From Syntrophomonadaceae bacterium (GTDB lineage: Bacteria > Bacillota > Dethiobacteria > DTU022 > PWGO01), in NCBI GenBank assembly GCA_003554525.1, contig PWGO01000028.1:1-32960 (forward strand): a DNA stretch of 32,960 bases, written 5' to 3'. A program made the translations under genes and the position numbers. The number at the start of each line of letters is the position of its first letter. The first letter of the stretch is position 1. Below the pieces are notes generated by a model. It was not told where the DNA came from. It saw nothing but the letters and a program-made list of their open reading frames with translations, and ran no database searches. This document shows positions 7,520 to 16,667 of the stretch, in pieces.

Positions 7520-8617
7520 TTGAACAGCGGCGAAGGCTACATGAAGAAAGCGCTGGAACTGGCTCGAAAGGGCGAAGGCTTGACCAGCCCCAATCCCCTG
7601 GTGGGTGCGGTTTTGGTTAACGGTGGAGAAATAGTGGGAAAAGGCTATCATTCCCGGGCCGGGGCTCCACATGCGGAAATAGAAGCCCTGCATGACGCCG
7701 GGGAAAAAGCCAGGGGCTCAGAGCTTTATGTTAACCTGGAACCGTGCTGCCACTACGGCCGTACCCCCCCCTGTACGGAAGCTATTACCAGGGCGGGGGT
7801 GAAAAAAGTAGTGGTGGCCATGAAAGATCCTAACCCGCAAGTTGCGGGGCAGGGGGTGCAGAAGCTTGAAGAAGCGGGACTGGAAGTTATATGTGGAACC
7901 CTGGAAAAAGAAGCCCGGAAGTTGAACGAGGCTTTTATAAAGCATATTCAGCGGGGAGTACCTTTTGTGATCCTGAAAACAGCTTCTACCCTGGATGGTA
8001 AGATAGCTACCCGGCGTGGTGATACCCGCTGGATAACCGGCGAAGCATCCAGGCTCATGGTGCACCGGCTTCGTAACCGGGTCGACGGGATACTGGTAGG
8101 AATACAAACTGTATTGCAGGACGATCCCCGGCTCACCACCCGCCTTGAAGGCGGCAGGGATGCAGCCCGGGTAATTGTAGACAGTATGGCACGCCTGCCC
8201 CCCGAAGCCAGGGTGGTAACGGTTTCTTCGGATACACCGACCTTGCTTGCGGTGCGGGAGGACGCCCCTGGAGAAAGGCTGGAGCTTCTGCGGCAGCGGG
8301 GGGTGGAAGTTATTCCCCTCCCGGCGGAAAATGGGAAGGTTTCTTTGAGCTCGCTTGTTGAGGTCCTGGGCCGCAAGAATATGAACAGTTTGCTGGTGGA
8401 AGGCGGGGGAACTATAAATTATAGTTTCCTGGAAAAAGGGCTGGCGGATAAAATTTACGCTTTCATTGCCCCGCTCATCTGCGGTGGAATAGATGCCCCG
8501 ACTTCTTTTGAAGGAGGGGGAGCTGCATTTCTTAAAGATGCATGGAGATTAAGTGAAACAGAGGTAGAGCGTTGTGGCGAAGATCTGCTGCTAAAGGGGT
8601 ATTTCTCCTGTGGATAA
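7520..8617 (+). CDS. ribD: Bifunctional diaminohydroxyphosphoribosylaminopyrimidine deaminase / 5-amino-6-(5-phosphoribosylamino)uracil reductase
   Basis: 365 residues. The N-terminal zinc deaminase domain has HAE (His51-Ala-Glu53, with the catalytic Glu) and the PCCHYGRTPPC zinc/cofactor motif. The C-terminal reductase domain carries STLDGKIATRRGDTRWITG and the NADPH-pocket LLVEGGGTINYSFLE. It catalyses the second and third steps from GTP to riboflavin. The TTG start follows GAGGTG by 8 nt; an ATG seven codons later (7541) is an alternative but lacks as good a site. First gene after the FMN riboswitch. Confidence 0.97.
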   Translation: MNSGEGYMKKALELARKGEGLTSPNPLVGAVLVNGGEIVGKGYHSRAGAPHAEIEALHDAGEKARGSELYVNLEPCCHYGRTPPCTEAITRAGVKKVVVAMKDPNPQVAGQGVQKLEEAGLEVICGTLEKEARKLNEAFIKHIQRGVPFVILKTASTLDGKIATRRGDTRWITGEASRLMVHRLRNRVDGILVGIQTVLQDDPRLTTRLEGGRDAARVIVDSMARLPPEARVVTVSSDTPTLLAVREDAPGERLELLRQRGVEVIPLPAENGKVSLSSLVEVLGRKNMNSLLVEGGGTINYSFLEKGLADKIYAFIAPLICGGIDAPTSFEGGGAAFLKDAWRLSETEVERCGEDLLLKGYFSCG

Positions 8618-8700
8618 AAAAATATTAGCAATAACTGCTTGCCCCGATCAAGATAAGAGGTCAGGCAGGTAGTTAATTTCGGTAAAAGGTTGTGAAGAGC

Positions 8701-9378
8701 ATGTTTACCGGTATAGTGGAAGAAACAGGGAGAGTTATTGCCTGCAGGGAAAAAAGAGGTGGGTTTGTGTTGTCCCTGGAAGCCAGTAAAGTTTTAGAAG
8801 ATTTGAAGATTGGAGACAGCCTTTCGGTGAACGGGGTTTGTTTAACTGTTACTTCGCTAAAGGGGATCAGGCAGGTTGATGCGGATGTTATGCCGGAGAC
8901 CCTGCGGAATACCAACCTTACTGACTTGCGTCCTGGTGACCCTGTCAACCTGGAAAGAGCTTTAACCCCATCTACTCGTATGGGAGGCCACTTTGTTACC
9001 GGCCACGTTGATGGTACCGGTGTGTTGCTCCAAAAAAGGGAGGAAGGTAACGCAGTGGTTATGAGCTTTTCCATCTCCCCGGGGGTTGGCTATTACCTGG
9101 TGAAAAAAGGTTCGGTGGCCGTGGACGGTATAAGCCTTACCGTGGCTGAAGAGGGGGAGGGATATTTTGAAGTTTCGCTGGTCCCGCACACGCTGGCCCA
9201 AACTACCCTGGGAAAGATGAATTCAGGCGACAGGGTTAATCTGGAAGGAGACCTTCTGGGTAAATACGTGGCCAAATATATGGGGCAGTTGAAGGAAGAG
9301 TCCCCTGAGGAAACGGGAAAAGAAAATCCCCGTGGGGGTATTTCCATGCAGTGGCTGCAGGAAAAGGGTTTTTACTAA
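8701..9378 (+). CDS. ribE: Riboflavin synthase, alpha subunit
   Basis: 225 residues from the ATG at 8701, chosen because the protein then begins [10 protein letters not shown], the conserved family N-terminus; an in-frame GTG three codons upstream is less likely. Two lumazine-binding barrels are visible: the first has [12 protein letters not shown] and [10 protein letters not shown], the second [17 protein letters not shown] and [11 protein letters not shown]. It dismutates two molecules of 6,7-dimethyl-8-ribityllumazine to riboflavin plus the pyrimidine. It lies 83 bp after ribD and slightly before ribBA in the same operon. Often called ribC in other naming schemes. Confidence 0.96.
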   Translation: MFTGIVEETGRVIACREKRGGFVLSLEASKVLEDLKIGDSLSVNGVCLTVTSLKGIRQVDADVMPETLRNTNLTDLRPGDPVNLERALTPSTRMGGHFVTGHVDGTGVLLQKREEGNAVVMSFSISPGVGYYLVKKGSVAVDGISLTVAEEGEGYFEVSLVPHTLAQTTLGKMNSGDRVNLEGDLLGKYVAKYMGQLKEESPEETGKENPRGGISMQWLQEKGFY

Positions 9379-9394
9379 AAGGGGGGAGGAAAAG

Positions 9395-10642
9395 GTGTTT
9401 AACACTATAGAAGAAGCTATTGCAGATTTAAAAGAAGGTAACATGGTAGTGGTAGTAGATGACGAAGATCGTGAAAACGAAGGAGACCTGGTGCTGGCCG
9501 CGGAAAAAGTCACTCCCGAAGCCATCAACTTTATGGTGCGGTTTGGAAGGGGGCTGGTATGCACGCCTCTTACGGCCAAAAGGGTGGAAGAGCTGGAATT
9601 GCCCTTGATGGTTTCCAACAATACAGAAAAGCAGGGCACGGCTTTTACGGTTTCTGTGGACCACCACAAGACTACTACGGGTATATCCGCCCATGAAAGA
9701 GCCATGACGGTGAAAGCTTTGATTGATCCGGAAGCTTCTCCGCGGGACTTGATGCGCCCCGGTCATATTTTCCCGTTGCGTGCCATGGAAGGAGGAGTAT
9801 TGAGGAGGGCAGGGCATACCGAAGCGGCAGTAGACCTGGCCCGGCTGGCGGGCCATTATCCTGCCGGGGTTATTTGCGAGATCATGAACGAAGACGGGAG
9901 TATGGCCAGGATCCCTCAGCTCATGGAATTTTGCAGGGAGCATGGGCTGAAAATAATAACCATAGCCGACCTGATTAATTACCGTATTAAGAAGGAGAAA
10001 CTGGTATGGAGAGCAGCCGAAGCCGAGCTACCCACCCGCTACGGCGAATTTAGAGTTTGCGCCTACGAGAATTCCATGGACGGGCATACCCACCTGGCTC
10101 TGGTAAAAGGGGATATCCGCCCGGGTGAGCCCTGCCTGGTCAGGGTACATTCGGAGTGTTTGACCGGTGATGTTTTTGATTCGGTAAGGTGTGACTGTGG
10201 GAACCAGCTGAAACAGGCCCTGCATCAAATTTCCCAGGCCAAAAGCGGCGTTCTATTGTATATGCGCCAGGAAGGCCGGGGAATCGGGCTGATAAACAAG
10301 TTGAAGGCTTATGCCTTACAGGATGAAGGTAAAGATACCGTGGAAGCCAATGAGCTTTTGGGCTTTCCCCCGGACTTGAGGGACTACGGTATAGGTGCCC
10401 AGATACTGGTAGATTTGGGCGTGGGTAAAATAAACCTGTTAACCAATAATCCCCGTAAAATAAAAGGACTGGAAGGTTATGGCCTGGCTATAGAAGAAAG
10501 GATAGCGCTGGAGGCAGAACCCAATTCCCACAACTGCAATTACCTGGCGGCAAAGAAAGATAAACTGGGCCACTTGCTGCAGCTGGTGGACACCAGCCCT
10601 AAGGAGGGCATGAGTGAAAATAGCGAAGTGGAAGAAAAGTAG
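9395..10642 (+). CDS. ribBA: Bifunctional 3,4-dihydroxy-2-butanone-4-phosphate synthase / GTP cyclohydrolase II
   Basis: 415 residues from a GTG at 9395, chosen for the GGGGGGAGGA site ending 4 nt before it and because the product then begins [14 protein letters not shown] as in the family. A longer frame reaches 9332, inside ribE, but has no support. The RibB half has [11 protein letters not shown] (metal/substrate acidic loop) and [17 protein letters not shown]. The RibA half has the zinc cysteines in [18 protein letters not shown], and RQEGRGIGL. It makes both starting intermediates, from ribulose 5-phosphate and GTP. Confidence 0.97.
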   Translation: MFNTIEEAIADLKEGNMVVVVDDEDRENEGDLVLAAEKVTPEAINFMVRFGRGLVCTPLTAKRVEELELPLMVSNNTEKQGTAFTVSVDHHKTTTGISAHERAMTVKALIDPEASPRDLMRPGHIFPLRAMEGGVLRRAGHTEAAVDLARLAGHYPAGVICEIMNEDGSMARIPQLMEFCREHGLKIITIADLINYRIKKEKLVWRAAEAELPTRYGEFRVCAYENSMDGHTHLALVKGDIRPGEPCLVRVHSECLTGDVFDSVRCDCGNQLKQALHQISQAKSGVLLYMRQEGRGIGLINKLKAYALQDEGKDTVEANELLGFPPDLRDYGIGAQILVDLGVGKINLLTNNPRKIKGLEGYGLAIEERIALEAEPNSHNCNYLAAKKDKLGHLLQLVDTSPKEGMSENSEVEEK

Positions 10643-10673
10643 CCATACTTGCCGGAAGTTAAGTATTTATAAA

Positions 10674-10709
10674 GAATATAAGGAATATAAGGAATATAAG
10701 GAATATAAG
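10674..10709 (+). repeat. Four perfect tandem copies of GAATATAAG
   Basis: A 9-bp unit repeated four times without error between ribBA and ribH. The last copy runs into GAGG, so the repeat end forms the AAGGAGG ribosome-binding site (10706-10712) of ribH, 10 nt before its ATG. Tandem arrays of this kind can change copy number by slippage. Confidence 0.9.
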
Positions 10710-10722
10710 GAGGCTGCAGGAA

Positions 10723-11205
10723 ATGTATAGACAATACGAAGGGAAGCTATTAGCGCAGAAATACCGTTTTGGGGTGGTAGTAAGCCGTTTTAACGAGTTT
10801 GTTTCTTCCAAGCTGCTCTCCGGAGCCCTGGATGCCCTGAAGAGGCATGACGCCCCGGAAGAAAATGTGGAAATTATTTGGGTCCCGGGCTCCATGGAGA
10901 TACCCCTGGTAGCCCAAAAAGTAGCCCGCGGGGGACGTTTTGATGCGGTTATTTGCCTGGGAGCGGTAATAAGGGGTTCTACGCCTCATTTTGAGTACGT
11001 TTCTTCAGAAGTAACCAAAGGTGTGGCCAATGTTGCACTGGACACGGAAGTCCCGGTTATTTTTGGTGTTATTACCTGCGATACCCTGGAGCAGGCTATA
11101 GAAAGAGCCGGCAGCAAGGCAGGCAACAAGGGATGGGATGCAGCATTAGGCGCAATTGAAATGGCTGATTTGAGCTCCCGCCTTAAAGATGATATAGCAC
11201 CTTAG
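10723..11205 (+). CDS. ribH: 6,7-dimethyl-8-ribityllumazine synthase
   Basis: 160 residues, the standard length. Lumazine synthase motifs: [18 protein letters not shown] near the N-terminus, [22 protein letters not shown] with the catalytic His, and [19 protein letters not shown]. It condenses the products of RibA/RibD and RibB, and forms icosahedral shells in many bacteria. Last gene of the riboflavin operon; its ribosome-binding site is built by the upstream tandem repeat. No clear terminator follows in the next 190 bp. Confidence 0.97.
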   Translation: MYRQYEGKLLAQKYRFGVVVSRFNEFVSSKLLSGALDALKRHDAPEENVEIIWVPGSMEIPLVAQKVARGGRFDAVICLGAVIRGSTPHFEYVSSEVTKGVANVALDTEVPVIFGVITCDTLEQAIERAGSKAGNKGWDAALGAIEMADLSSRLKDDIAP

Positions 11206-11285
11206 TAGTAATTTGCATGATGGCGGAAGACACGGTAGCAGGCCTGTCAAAGTTTTACTACAAGCGTTAATTTTGTTACCGTCCC

Positions 11286-11295
11286 GGGTAGTTAC
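11286..11295 (+). repeat. GGGTAGTTAC dispersed repeat half-site
   Basis: One of several copies of the same decamer in gaps of this window (others near 12887, 18682-18705, 30203 and 30357). Here it lies between ribH and the small Cys-rich gene, with GTTACC a few bases upstream. No other feature was recognised in the 200-bp gap 11206-11405. Confidence 0.45.
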
Positions 11296-11405
11296 ACCTT
11301 GCAATTTGTAAATGGGGTTAAAAAGTTTAAATGCCGCTTATATTTTAGCCAAAAAATGAAAAAAATAGTTTTAATACCAGGTTAAAATAATCGGAGGTGT
11401 TTTTA

Positions 11406-11585
11406 ATGTCCATTCCCTGTAATGCAAGGTGTATGAATCAAAAAGAAGGAGTATGCCAGCTTAAAGACGAGCGTATTAAAAACAGCCAGGTAGAATTTGG
11501 CTCGGAGTGGGACCCCGAGGAGTCGTGCGTGGCTTTTGTTCCCAGCAGTAAAAAGAGCGAATCTGACAACATGAATAAAAGCTGA
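11406..11585 (+). CDS. Small cysteine-rich protein, DUF1540-like
   Basis: 59 residues from the ATG at 11406, supported by GGAGG ending 8 nt upstream. Four cysteines are spaced as in DUF1540-type small proteins of Clostridia: IPCNARCMNQKEGVC near the N-terminus and ESCVAF near the C-terminus, with a short charged tail. Probably a small metal- or disulfide-binding cytoplasmic protein; function unknown. It stands alone between ribH and a convergent Rpn gene. Its coding potential is supported by the ribosome-binding site and the cysteine pattern only. Confidence 0.65.
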   Translation: MSIPCNARCMNQKEGVCQLKDERIKNSQVEFGSEWDPEESCVAFVPSSKKSESDNMNKS

Positions 11586-11910
11586 TGGTTAAAAAATAAC
11601 CGGGTAATATAAAAGTAAATAGATGCCCAAGTTACAGAGTTCTGACTTTTGCTCCGGCGGGACTGTCTTACGCTGTATGTACCTGCCTTGGCTGGGCATA
11701 CGAGTAATTACGTTTATAATAGTAAAAAGCGGGTGGTGGCCCGCTTTTTACTATTATTTTTTGCTACATATTTTCCTTTGTTTACTTTTACCATATAAAC
11801 TGCTTAGTTTGTTATTGGGCGTGCCCTTAGAGATTTTTGTTAATGGCGAGCTGTTCGGCGGCACTTGCTACAGCGCTGCCAATTGGGTCCATGTCGGCTA
11901 TTCTTAGTAA
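11586..11910. other. 325-bp gap without a supported gene
   Basis: Contains a weak GGTTA/TAACC hairpin (11587-11601), an imperfect long-range pairing of ATGCCCAAG near 11622 with CTTGGCTGGGCAT near 11686-11698, and the strong terminator at 11718. A 94-codon frame here has no ribosome-binding site and runs through the terminator, so I do not call it. A structured RNA between 11620 and 11700 is possible but unproven. Confidence 0.4.
11718..11760. terminator. Strong bidirectional terminator between convergent genes
   Basis: A perfect 16-bp stem (11718-11733 with 11740-11755) around a 6-nt TGGTGG loop. The stem includes an A5 run on the left arm and a T5 run on the right arm, with further Ts after it. 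It separates plus-strand genes from the minus-strand Rpn gene. Confidence 0.85.
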
Positions 11911-12765
11911 CTATTTCAGTTCTTCTATTTCTTCTTTTGATAAACCAGTATATTTCATTATTTCTTCAATATCTTTACCATCAGCTAACATCAGTTTTGC
12001 TATTTCCTTATCCCTTTCCTTTTTACCCTCTTCTTTACCCTCTTCTTTACCACGTTTTTCCCATGAAGTAACTAATTTTTCCAACTTACTCACCTCCCCT
12101 GGTGGAAGTTCTTCTAAAAGTTCTTCCTTAACTTCCTCTTCCTCTTCAGGTTCTAAGTTAATATAAGCATCCATGAAAGTAGTTAGTATTTCTATTTTTG
12201 CTTCATCAATCTCTAGCTTAAGCATCATCCGAAAGAACTCTTTTTTAACCTGCTTCTTTTCTTCTTCAGAATAATCCATCTTACTCATCAGTGCTGCTAC
12301 TACAGGATTTTCTCTTCTCAAATATTCTTTCCAATCCATCTTTTTAAGATGAAGCTGCATGAATTTAAAATCTAAAACATCACAGAAAGGAAAATTAATA
12401 TTAAATTTATCTGGCTCATCTCTTTTAATATCATGGGCTAAAACTGCCACAGGTAAAATTTTAAGCCTGTGCTTTAGATAAAGATTGCAGTAATACCTAA
12501 ACATTCTTTCGTTAAAATCCCCCTGCTTTTGTGACTGGGGTTCTACATGAACTAATACATAGCCCTCTTCACCATAAACTTTAGTATTTGCTAAAATATC
12601 TATTCTACGCTTTTCTTCTGTTTTTACATCATAGGTTTCCTGTTCTAAAAAATCCAGATAATTGTAATCAATATATTCACTTACTTCTGGAAAGAAACCT
12701 TCCATGAACTCTTTGAAAAAATTCGTTATTAGCTCTTTATAAAGACTATCATGATCTATCGCCAA
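11911..12765 (-). CDS. Rpn-family PD-(D/E)XK nuclease/putative transposase-like protein
   Basis: 284 residues. The N-terminal half has the nuclease core of the Rpn/YhgA-like family: RRIDILA with the metal-binding Asp, then VHVEPQSQ (ExQ) about 25 residues later, and a conserved RMFRYYCNLY helix. The C-terminus has a repetitive charged segment (RGKEEGKEEGKKERDKE) and the helical GLSKEEIEEL ending typical of these proteins. Starts at TTG with AAGGATGG upstream on the minus strand. The gene is visibly more AT-rich than its neighbours and in opposite orientation, suggesting transfer. Known Rpn proteins promote recombination and some act in phage defence; the role here is unknown. Confidence 0.85.
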   Translation of the reverse strand: MAIDHDSLYKELITNFFKEFMEGFFPEVSEYIDYNYLDFLEQETYDVKTEEKRRIDILANTKVYGEEGYVLVHVEPQSQKQGDFNERMFRYYCNLYLKHRLKILPVAVLAHDIKRDEPDKFNINFPFCDVLDFKFMQLHLKKMDWKEYLRRENPVVAALMSKMDYSEEEKKQVKKEFFRMMLKLEIDEAKIEILTTFMDAYINLEPEEEEEVKEELLEELPPGEVSKLEKLVTSWEKRGKEEGKEEGKKERDKEIAKLMLADGKDIEEIMKYTGLSKEEIEELK

Positions 12766-12886
12766 AGTGCACCATCCTTTTGTTTCTTCAGTTTAATTTT
12801 ATCATACAAATACAGCTAATAAAAACAAAATATAAGATTTAATTGCTTCAGATGGAATTTTTGAAGGCGACACCCTTACTTGGCTT

Positions 12887-12896
12887 GAGTAGTTAC
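12887..12896 (+). repeat. GAGTAGTTAC dispersed repeat half-site
   Basis: TTGAGTAGTTAC here is the reverse complement of the GTAACTACTCA arm seen at 18682 and 30203. It lies in the 275-bp gap between the Rpn gene and polA. Confidence 0.4.
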
Positions 12897-12960
12897 TTAT
12901 AAACAAATTATTTTAATTCCCTGTGGCCCATAATTAAAGTAATTTTTACTGTTATTGGCT

Positions 12961-12999
12961 TTGGCGGCTGCAAATATGTTATTATGTTATTATGTTATT
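12961..12999 (+). promoter_or_regulatory. Possible polA promoter region containing three tandem ATGTTATT octamers
   Basis: ATGTTATT is repeated three times exactly (12976-12999), about 40 bp before polA. A plausible promoter is TTGGCG (12961-12966), a 16-bp spacer and TATGTT (12983-12988), which places the -10 inside the array. Neither hexamer is strong, so the promoter call is tentative; the repeat itself is certain. Confidence 0.4.
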
Positions 13000-13040
13000 A
13001 TCAGGTTATAGAGCCACCTGTTGCGGAGGTAAAATGTTAA

Positions 13041-15683
13041 ATGACTGAACGGGAAAAGATGCTTGTTATTGACGGTAGCAGCCTGGCATACCGGGCATTT
13101 TATGCACTTCCCCTGTTACAAAACCGCCGCGGCGAGCATACCAATGCGGTCTACGGTTTTACCAACATGCTGTTAAGGTTTTTAAACCGGGAATCGCCCC
13201 AGTATATTGCCGCTGTTTTTGATGTTTCGGCACCTACGTTCCGGCACGAAATGTACGCCGAATACAAGGCGCACCGGGAAGAAACCCCACAAGAGTTGGG
13301 GGAGCAGATAAGCCGGATAAAAGAAATACTGCAGTTACTTGGTGCTTCTGTTTACGAAAAAGAAGGTTACGAGGCCGACGATATTATCGGGGCGTTGGCC
13401 CGGCTTTCAGAAGGTTTTGGCCTGGAAACTCTTTTATTGACGGGAGATGCGGATCTCCTGCAGCTTGTTACGGAAAACACGCGGGCCATCATGGTGCGCC
13501 GGGGCATTACCGATATAAATGAGTACCGGCTGGAGAATGTAAACGAAGAATACGGCTTGACGCCCCGCCAGATGGTGGATTACCGTGCTCTTAAAGGCGA
13601 TCCTTCTGACAACATCCCTGGGGTCCCCGGGGTAGGCGACAAAACTGCCAAAAAACTGCTGCAGGAATACAGTTCCCTGGAGAAAGTGCTGGATGCGGCG
13701 GAAGAGATGAGCGGTAAACTAAAGAAAAACCTTACCCTTTACCGGGAGCAAGCCCTTCTCAGCCGGGATCTGGCGGCCATTTACTCTGACTTGGAAGTGG
13801 AATTAAATTTCTCCGGGTGCCGGTACGAGCCGGATTATTCCAGTCTCCGCCAGTTGTTTGAAGAGCTTGATTTTAAGAGCCTGCTGGAGGAGATCCCCTC
13901 ATTTTTAGAGGAAAACCAGGAGATAACCGGGGTTTTCCCCCTGGAAAATGTGGAAGATATACGGGAAATAAAAAAGCAGGGTAATTTAAGCAGGATATCT
14001 GCCCGGCTGGAGCTGGAACCTGCTTATCCCTTGTGGAAAGGCACGCCCCTGGTGCTGGCTTTCGCGGTTGATGAAGAAACGGCTTATTATTTTCATCCGC
14101 GCGTATTTTCCGGCGGCCCCTGGAAAGAGATGCTTAAAGAAATTTTCGCGGGGGAAGAGGTGCAGCTGTTGGGGCACGATGTTAAGGTACTGCTTAATTT
14201 TGTGTGTGACAGGGGTTATCCTGTCCCCGAGCTGGAATTTGATTCCCTGCTTGCTTCTTATCTGCTGGACCCGGGTCGCTCAGACTTCCGGTTGTCACGG
14301 CTTATCAGCGAATTTATCGGTGAAAAGATACCGGATGAGGATACGGGAGAGAAGAAAAAAGAAAGGGATTATAATAAGTTGTCGGAAGTTCTTGCCCTGC
14401 AGGCCCGCCACCTGTTTGCTTTGAGGGAAGAAATGGAAAAAGAGCTAAATAGCCGGGAGCTACTGGGGCTTTATGAAGAAGTTGAGCTGCCTTTAACTTC
14501 TGTCCTTTCCGGGATGGAAAGACAAGGGATGCGGGTATGCCGGAAGAGACTGGAAGAGCTTTCCCGCGAGATAAAAGAGAAAATTGAAAAACTGAAAAGG
14601 GAAATTATTGAACTGGCGGGAGAAGAATTTAACCTTAATTCGCCGCGCCAGCTCTCGTATATACTGTTCGAGAAGTTGCAGCTTCCAGTAATCAAGAAAA
14701 CCAAAACGGGGTATTCTACCGACGCTCGTGTTTTAGAAGAGCTTGCCCCCCGGCATGCAATAGTAGAAAAAATCCTTTATCACCGCCACCTGGTAAAGCT
14801 TGAAGGAACGTATTTAAACGGGTTGCTTCAGCTAATAGAGCGCCGCAACGAAAAAATATATACTACTTTCAACCAGACGGTAACCTCTACGGGGCGGCTC
14901 AGCAGCAGCGACCCCAACCTGCAAAATATTCCGGTTCGGCTGGAGGAAGGACGCCGCATACGGGAAGCTTTTATCCCCTCTTCAGAAGAGTGTATCCTTT
15001 TGGCTGCCGATTATTCCCAGATCGAGCTAAGGGTGTTGGCCCACCTTTCCCGCGATCCCATACTGGTTGAAGCTTTTCACCAGGGAGAAGATGTCCATAC
15101 CCGTACTGCTTCCGAAATATTTGGAGTTCCCACTCCGGAAGTAACCCCGGAAATGCGGGGAAGAGCCAAGGCGGTAAACTTTGGGATTGTTTATGGTATT
15201 AGCGATTACGGTTTATCCCAGGATTTAAAAATACCACGCAAAGAAGCAGGCCAGTATATAAAGAATTATTTCAGCCGTTACGAGGGGGTAAAAAACTACA
15301 TGGAGGAAATAATGGAGCAGGCACGCCGCAGCGGTTATGTAACTACTCTTTTTAACCGCAGGCGTTACCTCCCCGAGATCAATTCATCCCGCTTTAACTT
15401 GCGCAGTTTTGCGGAAAGAACCGCCCGCAATACTCCTATCCAGGGTACAGCCGCGGATATTATAAAACTGGCCATGTTGAGGGTGCACAACCGCCTTCAG
15501 GAAGAAGGATGCGGGGCTCAACTGCTTCTCCAGGTGCACGACGAACTGATCCTGGAGGTGCCCCGTGAAGAAAAGGCAGACACGGCAAGCCTGGTACGGG
15601 AGGAGATGGAACAAGCGGTAACCCTGGAAGTTCCTGTCCGGGTAGAAGTAACCTGGGGTGAAAACTGGTACCAGTTGAAGTAA
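13041..15683 (+). CDS. polA: DNA polymerase I
   Basis: 880 residues. The N-terminal 5' nuclease (about 1-290) has LVIDGSSLAYRAFYALP, EADDIIGALA, LLTGDADLLQLV and DPSDNIPGVPGVGDKTA. The middle 3'-5' exonuclease-like domain lacks the catalytic DxE motif (the matching stretch reads RLELEP), as in Bacillus-type Pol I, so proofreading is probably absent. The polymerase domain has motif A AADYSQIELRVLAHLSRD (Asp about 657), motif B RGRAKAVNFGIVYG (about 705-718) and motif C VHDE (832-835). It starts at ATG with GGAGGT 10 nt upstream. Role: gap filling and RNA primer removal. Followed by mutM, as in Bacillus. Confidence 0.98.
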   Translation: MTEREKMLVIDGSSLAYRAFYALPLLQNRRGEHTNAVYGFTNMLLRFLNRESPQYIAAVFDVSAPTFRHEMYAEYKAHREETPQELGEQISRIKEILQLLGASVYEKEGYEADDIIGALARLSEGFGLETLLLTGDADLLQLVTENTRAIMVRRGITDINEYRLENVNEEYGLTPRQMVDYRALKGDPSDNIPGVPGVGDKTAKKLLQEYSSLEKVLDAAEEMSGKLKKNLTLYREQALLSRDLAAIYSDLEVELNFSGCRYEPDYSSLRQLFEELDFKSLLEEIPSFLEENQEITGVFPLENVEDIREIKKQGNLSRISARLELEPAYPLWKGTPLVLAFAVDEETAYYFHPRVFSGGPWKEMLKEIFAGEEVQLLGHDVKVLLNFVCDRGYPVPELEFDSLLASYLLDPGRSDFRLSRLISEFIGEKIPDEDTGEKKKERDYNKLSEVLALQARHLFALREEMEKELNSRELLGLYEEVELPLTSVLSGMERQGMRVCRKRLEELSREIKEKIEKLKREIIELAGEEFNLNSPRQLSYILFEKLQLPVIKKTKTGYSTDARVLEELAPRHAIVEKILYHRHLVKLEGTYLNGLLQLIERRNEKIYTTFNQTVTSTGRLSSSDPNLQNIPVRLEEGRRIREAFIPSSEECILLAADYSQIELRVLAHLSRDPILVEAFHQGEDVHTRTASEIFGVPTPEVTPEMRGRAKAVNFGIVYGISDYGLSQDLKIPRKEAGQYIKNYFSRYEGVKNYMEEIMEQARRSGYVTTLFNRRRYLPEINSSRFNLRSFAERTARNTPIQGTAADIIKLAMLRVHNRLQEEGCGAQLLLQVHDELILEVPREEKADTASLVREEMEQAVTLEVPVRVEVTWGENWYQLK

Positions 15684-15806
15684 ACTAATTTCTCCCCGAG
15701 GGCAGTTGACAGGTGATATTTGAGAGGTAAAATAAGAAGTAACTCTTCTACTCTACACACCTTCCTCCTCAGGAGACTTCAAACAATTTCAAGCAAGTTG
15801 TAGATG

Positions 15807-15834
15807 TCTTGTTTCTGGCTTCTTGCTTCTTGAA
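15807..15834 (-). repeat. 7-bp-phased tract, purine-rich on the minus strand
   Basis: Four units read on the plus strand: TCTTGTT, TCTGGCT, TCTTGCT, TCTTGAA. They are reverse complements of the AGCAAGA/AGCCAGA units found at 30224-30293. The tract ends just before the mutM ribosome-binding site in the 165-bp polA-mutM gap. Confidence 0.65.
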
Positions 15835-15848
15835 AGGAACTGAATTTA

Positions 15849-16667
15849 ATGCCCGAATTACCAGAAGTAGAAACTATCCGGCGGGGGCTGGAACCCCTGA
15901 TTTCTGGTCGGGTGGTTGCCGGCGTCGGGGTTCATTTCGAAGGTTCGGTAAAACATCCTTCCCCGGCGGAGTTTTCTTGCGGCTTGCAGGATAGAAAAAT
16001 AGAAGGCATGGCCCGCAGGGGGAAGTACCTGCTTATATTACTTTCCGGGGAAGGCAGGCTGGTAATACACTTGGGCATGACCGGAGCCCTGTTATGGGTC
16101 CGCCCCCCGACCAGGAATACAGTTCACCTGAGGGCGGTGTTTTATTTCTCCGGCAGTAATGACCTGTATTTTTACGATCCCCGCAAATTCGGTAAAATGT
16201 GGCTACTCAAGAAAGGTGAATCTCTGGCTTGCCTGGAACGCCTGGGTCCGGACTGGTGGGAAGAAGTTAACTGGCCTGTATTTATAGAGGGGCTGGAGCG
16301 CAGAAAAAAATCCCGGATAAAACCTCTTTTACTGGATCAGTGTTTATTTTCTGGATTGGGCAATATATACGTTGACGAAGCTCTTTACCGGGCCCGTATT
16401 CACCCCGGGAAGCGGGCAGGGGAGTTGACTGAGGGGAAGAAGGGAGAGCTGTACCGGGCTGTAAAAGAAACCCTGAGCCAGGGCATCAGTGCGGGTGGAA
16501 CCAGCACCCGCGACTATTTAAACGCCGGCGGGGAACGGGGTCGCTACCAGCAGAAGCTAAAGGTATACGGTAAAAAAGGACAGCCCTGCGGTTGCTGCGG
16601 TGCTGTTATTGAAAGAATAGTCCTGGCCGGCCGGGGCACCTGCTACTGCCCTGGCTGCCAGCTTTAG
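15849..16667 (+). CDS. mutM: Formamidopyrimidine-DNA glycosylase (Fpg)
   Basis: 272 residues. It begins MPELPEVETIRRGL; the Pro after Met is the catalytic nucleophile and Glu3 the general acid. Other marks are RRGKYLLI with the conserved Lys, HLGMTGAL, the helix-two-turn-helix (LFSGLGNIYVDEALYRA) and the C-terminal zinc finger (CGCCGAV and CYCPGCQ). It removes oxidised purines such as 8-oxoguanine and cuts the abasic site. Start fixed by the obligatory MPELPE N-terminus, with AAAGGAAC upstream. It lies between polA and ytaF as in other Firmicutes. Confidence 0.97.
   Translation: MPELPEVETIRRGLEPLISGRVVAGVGVHFEGSVKHPSPAEFSCGLQDRKIEGMARRGKYLLILLSGEGRLVIHLGMTGALLWVRPPTRNTVHLRAVFYFSGSNDLYFYDPRKFGKMWLLKKGESLACLERLGPDWWEEVNWPVFIEGLERRKKSRIKPLLLDQCLFSGLGNIYVDEALYRARIHPGKRAGELTEGKKGELYRAVKETLSQGISAGGTSTRDYLNAGGERGRYQQKLKVYGKKGQPCGCCGAVIERIVLAGRGTCYCPGCQL

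Noticed and set aside
9332-9394. Longer ribBA start inside ribE
   Set aside because: The GTG at 9395 has a strong ribosome-binding site and gives the conserved N-terminus; the extension would overlap ribE and has no similarity.
11623-11907. 94-codon plus-strand frame between the Cys-rich gene and the Rpn gene
   Set aside because: No ribosome-binding site, and it reads through the strong bidirectional terminator at 11718-11755.
13900-14470. Proofreading exonuclease activity in PolA
   Set aside because: The DEDD catalytic motifs are not present in the middle domain, as in other Firmicutes Pol I proteins.
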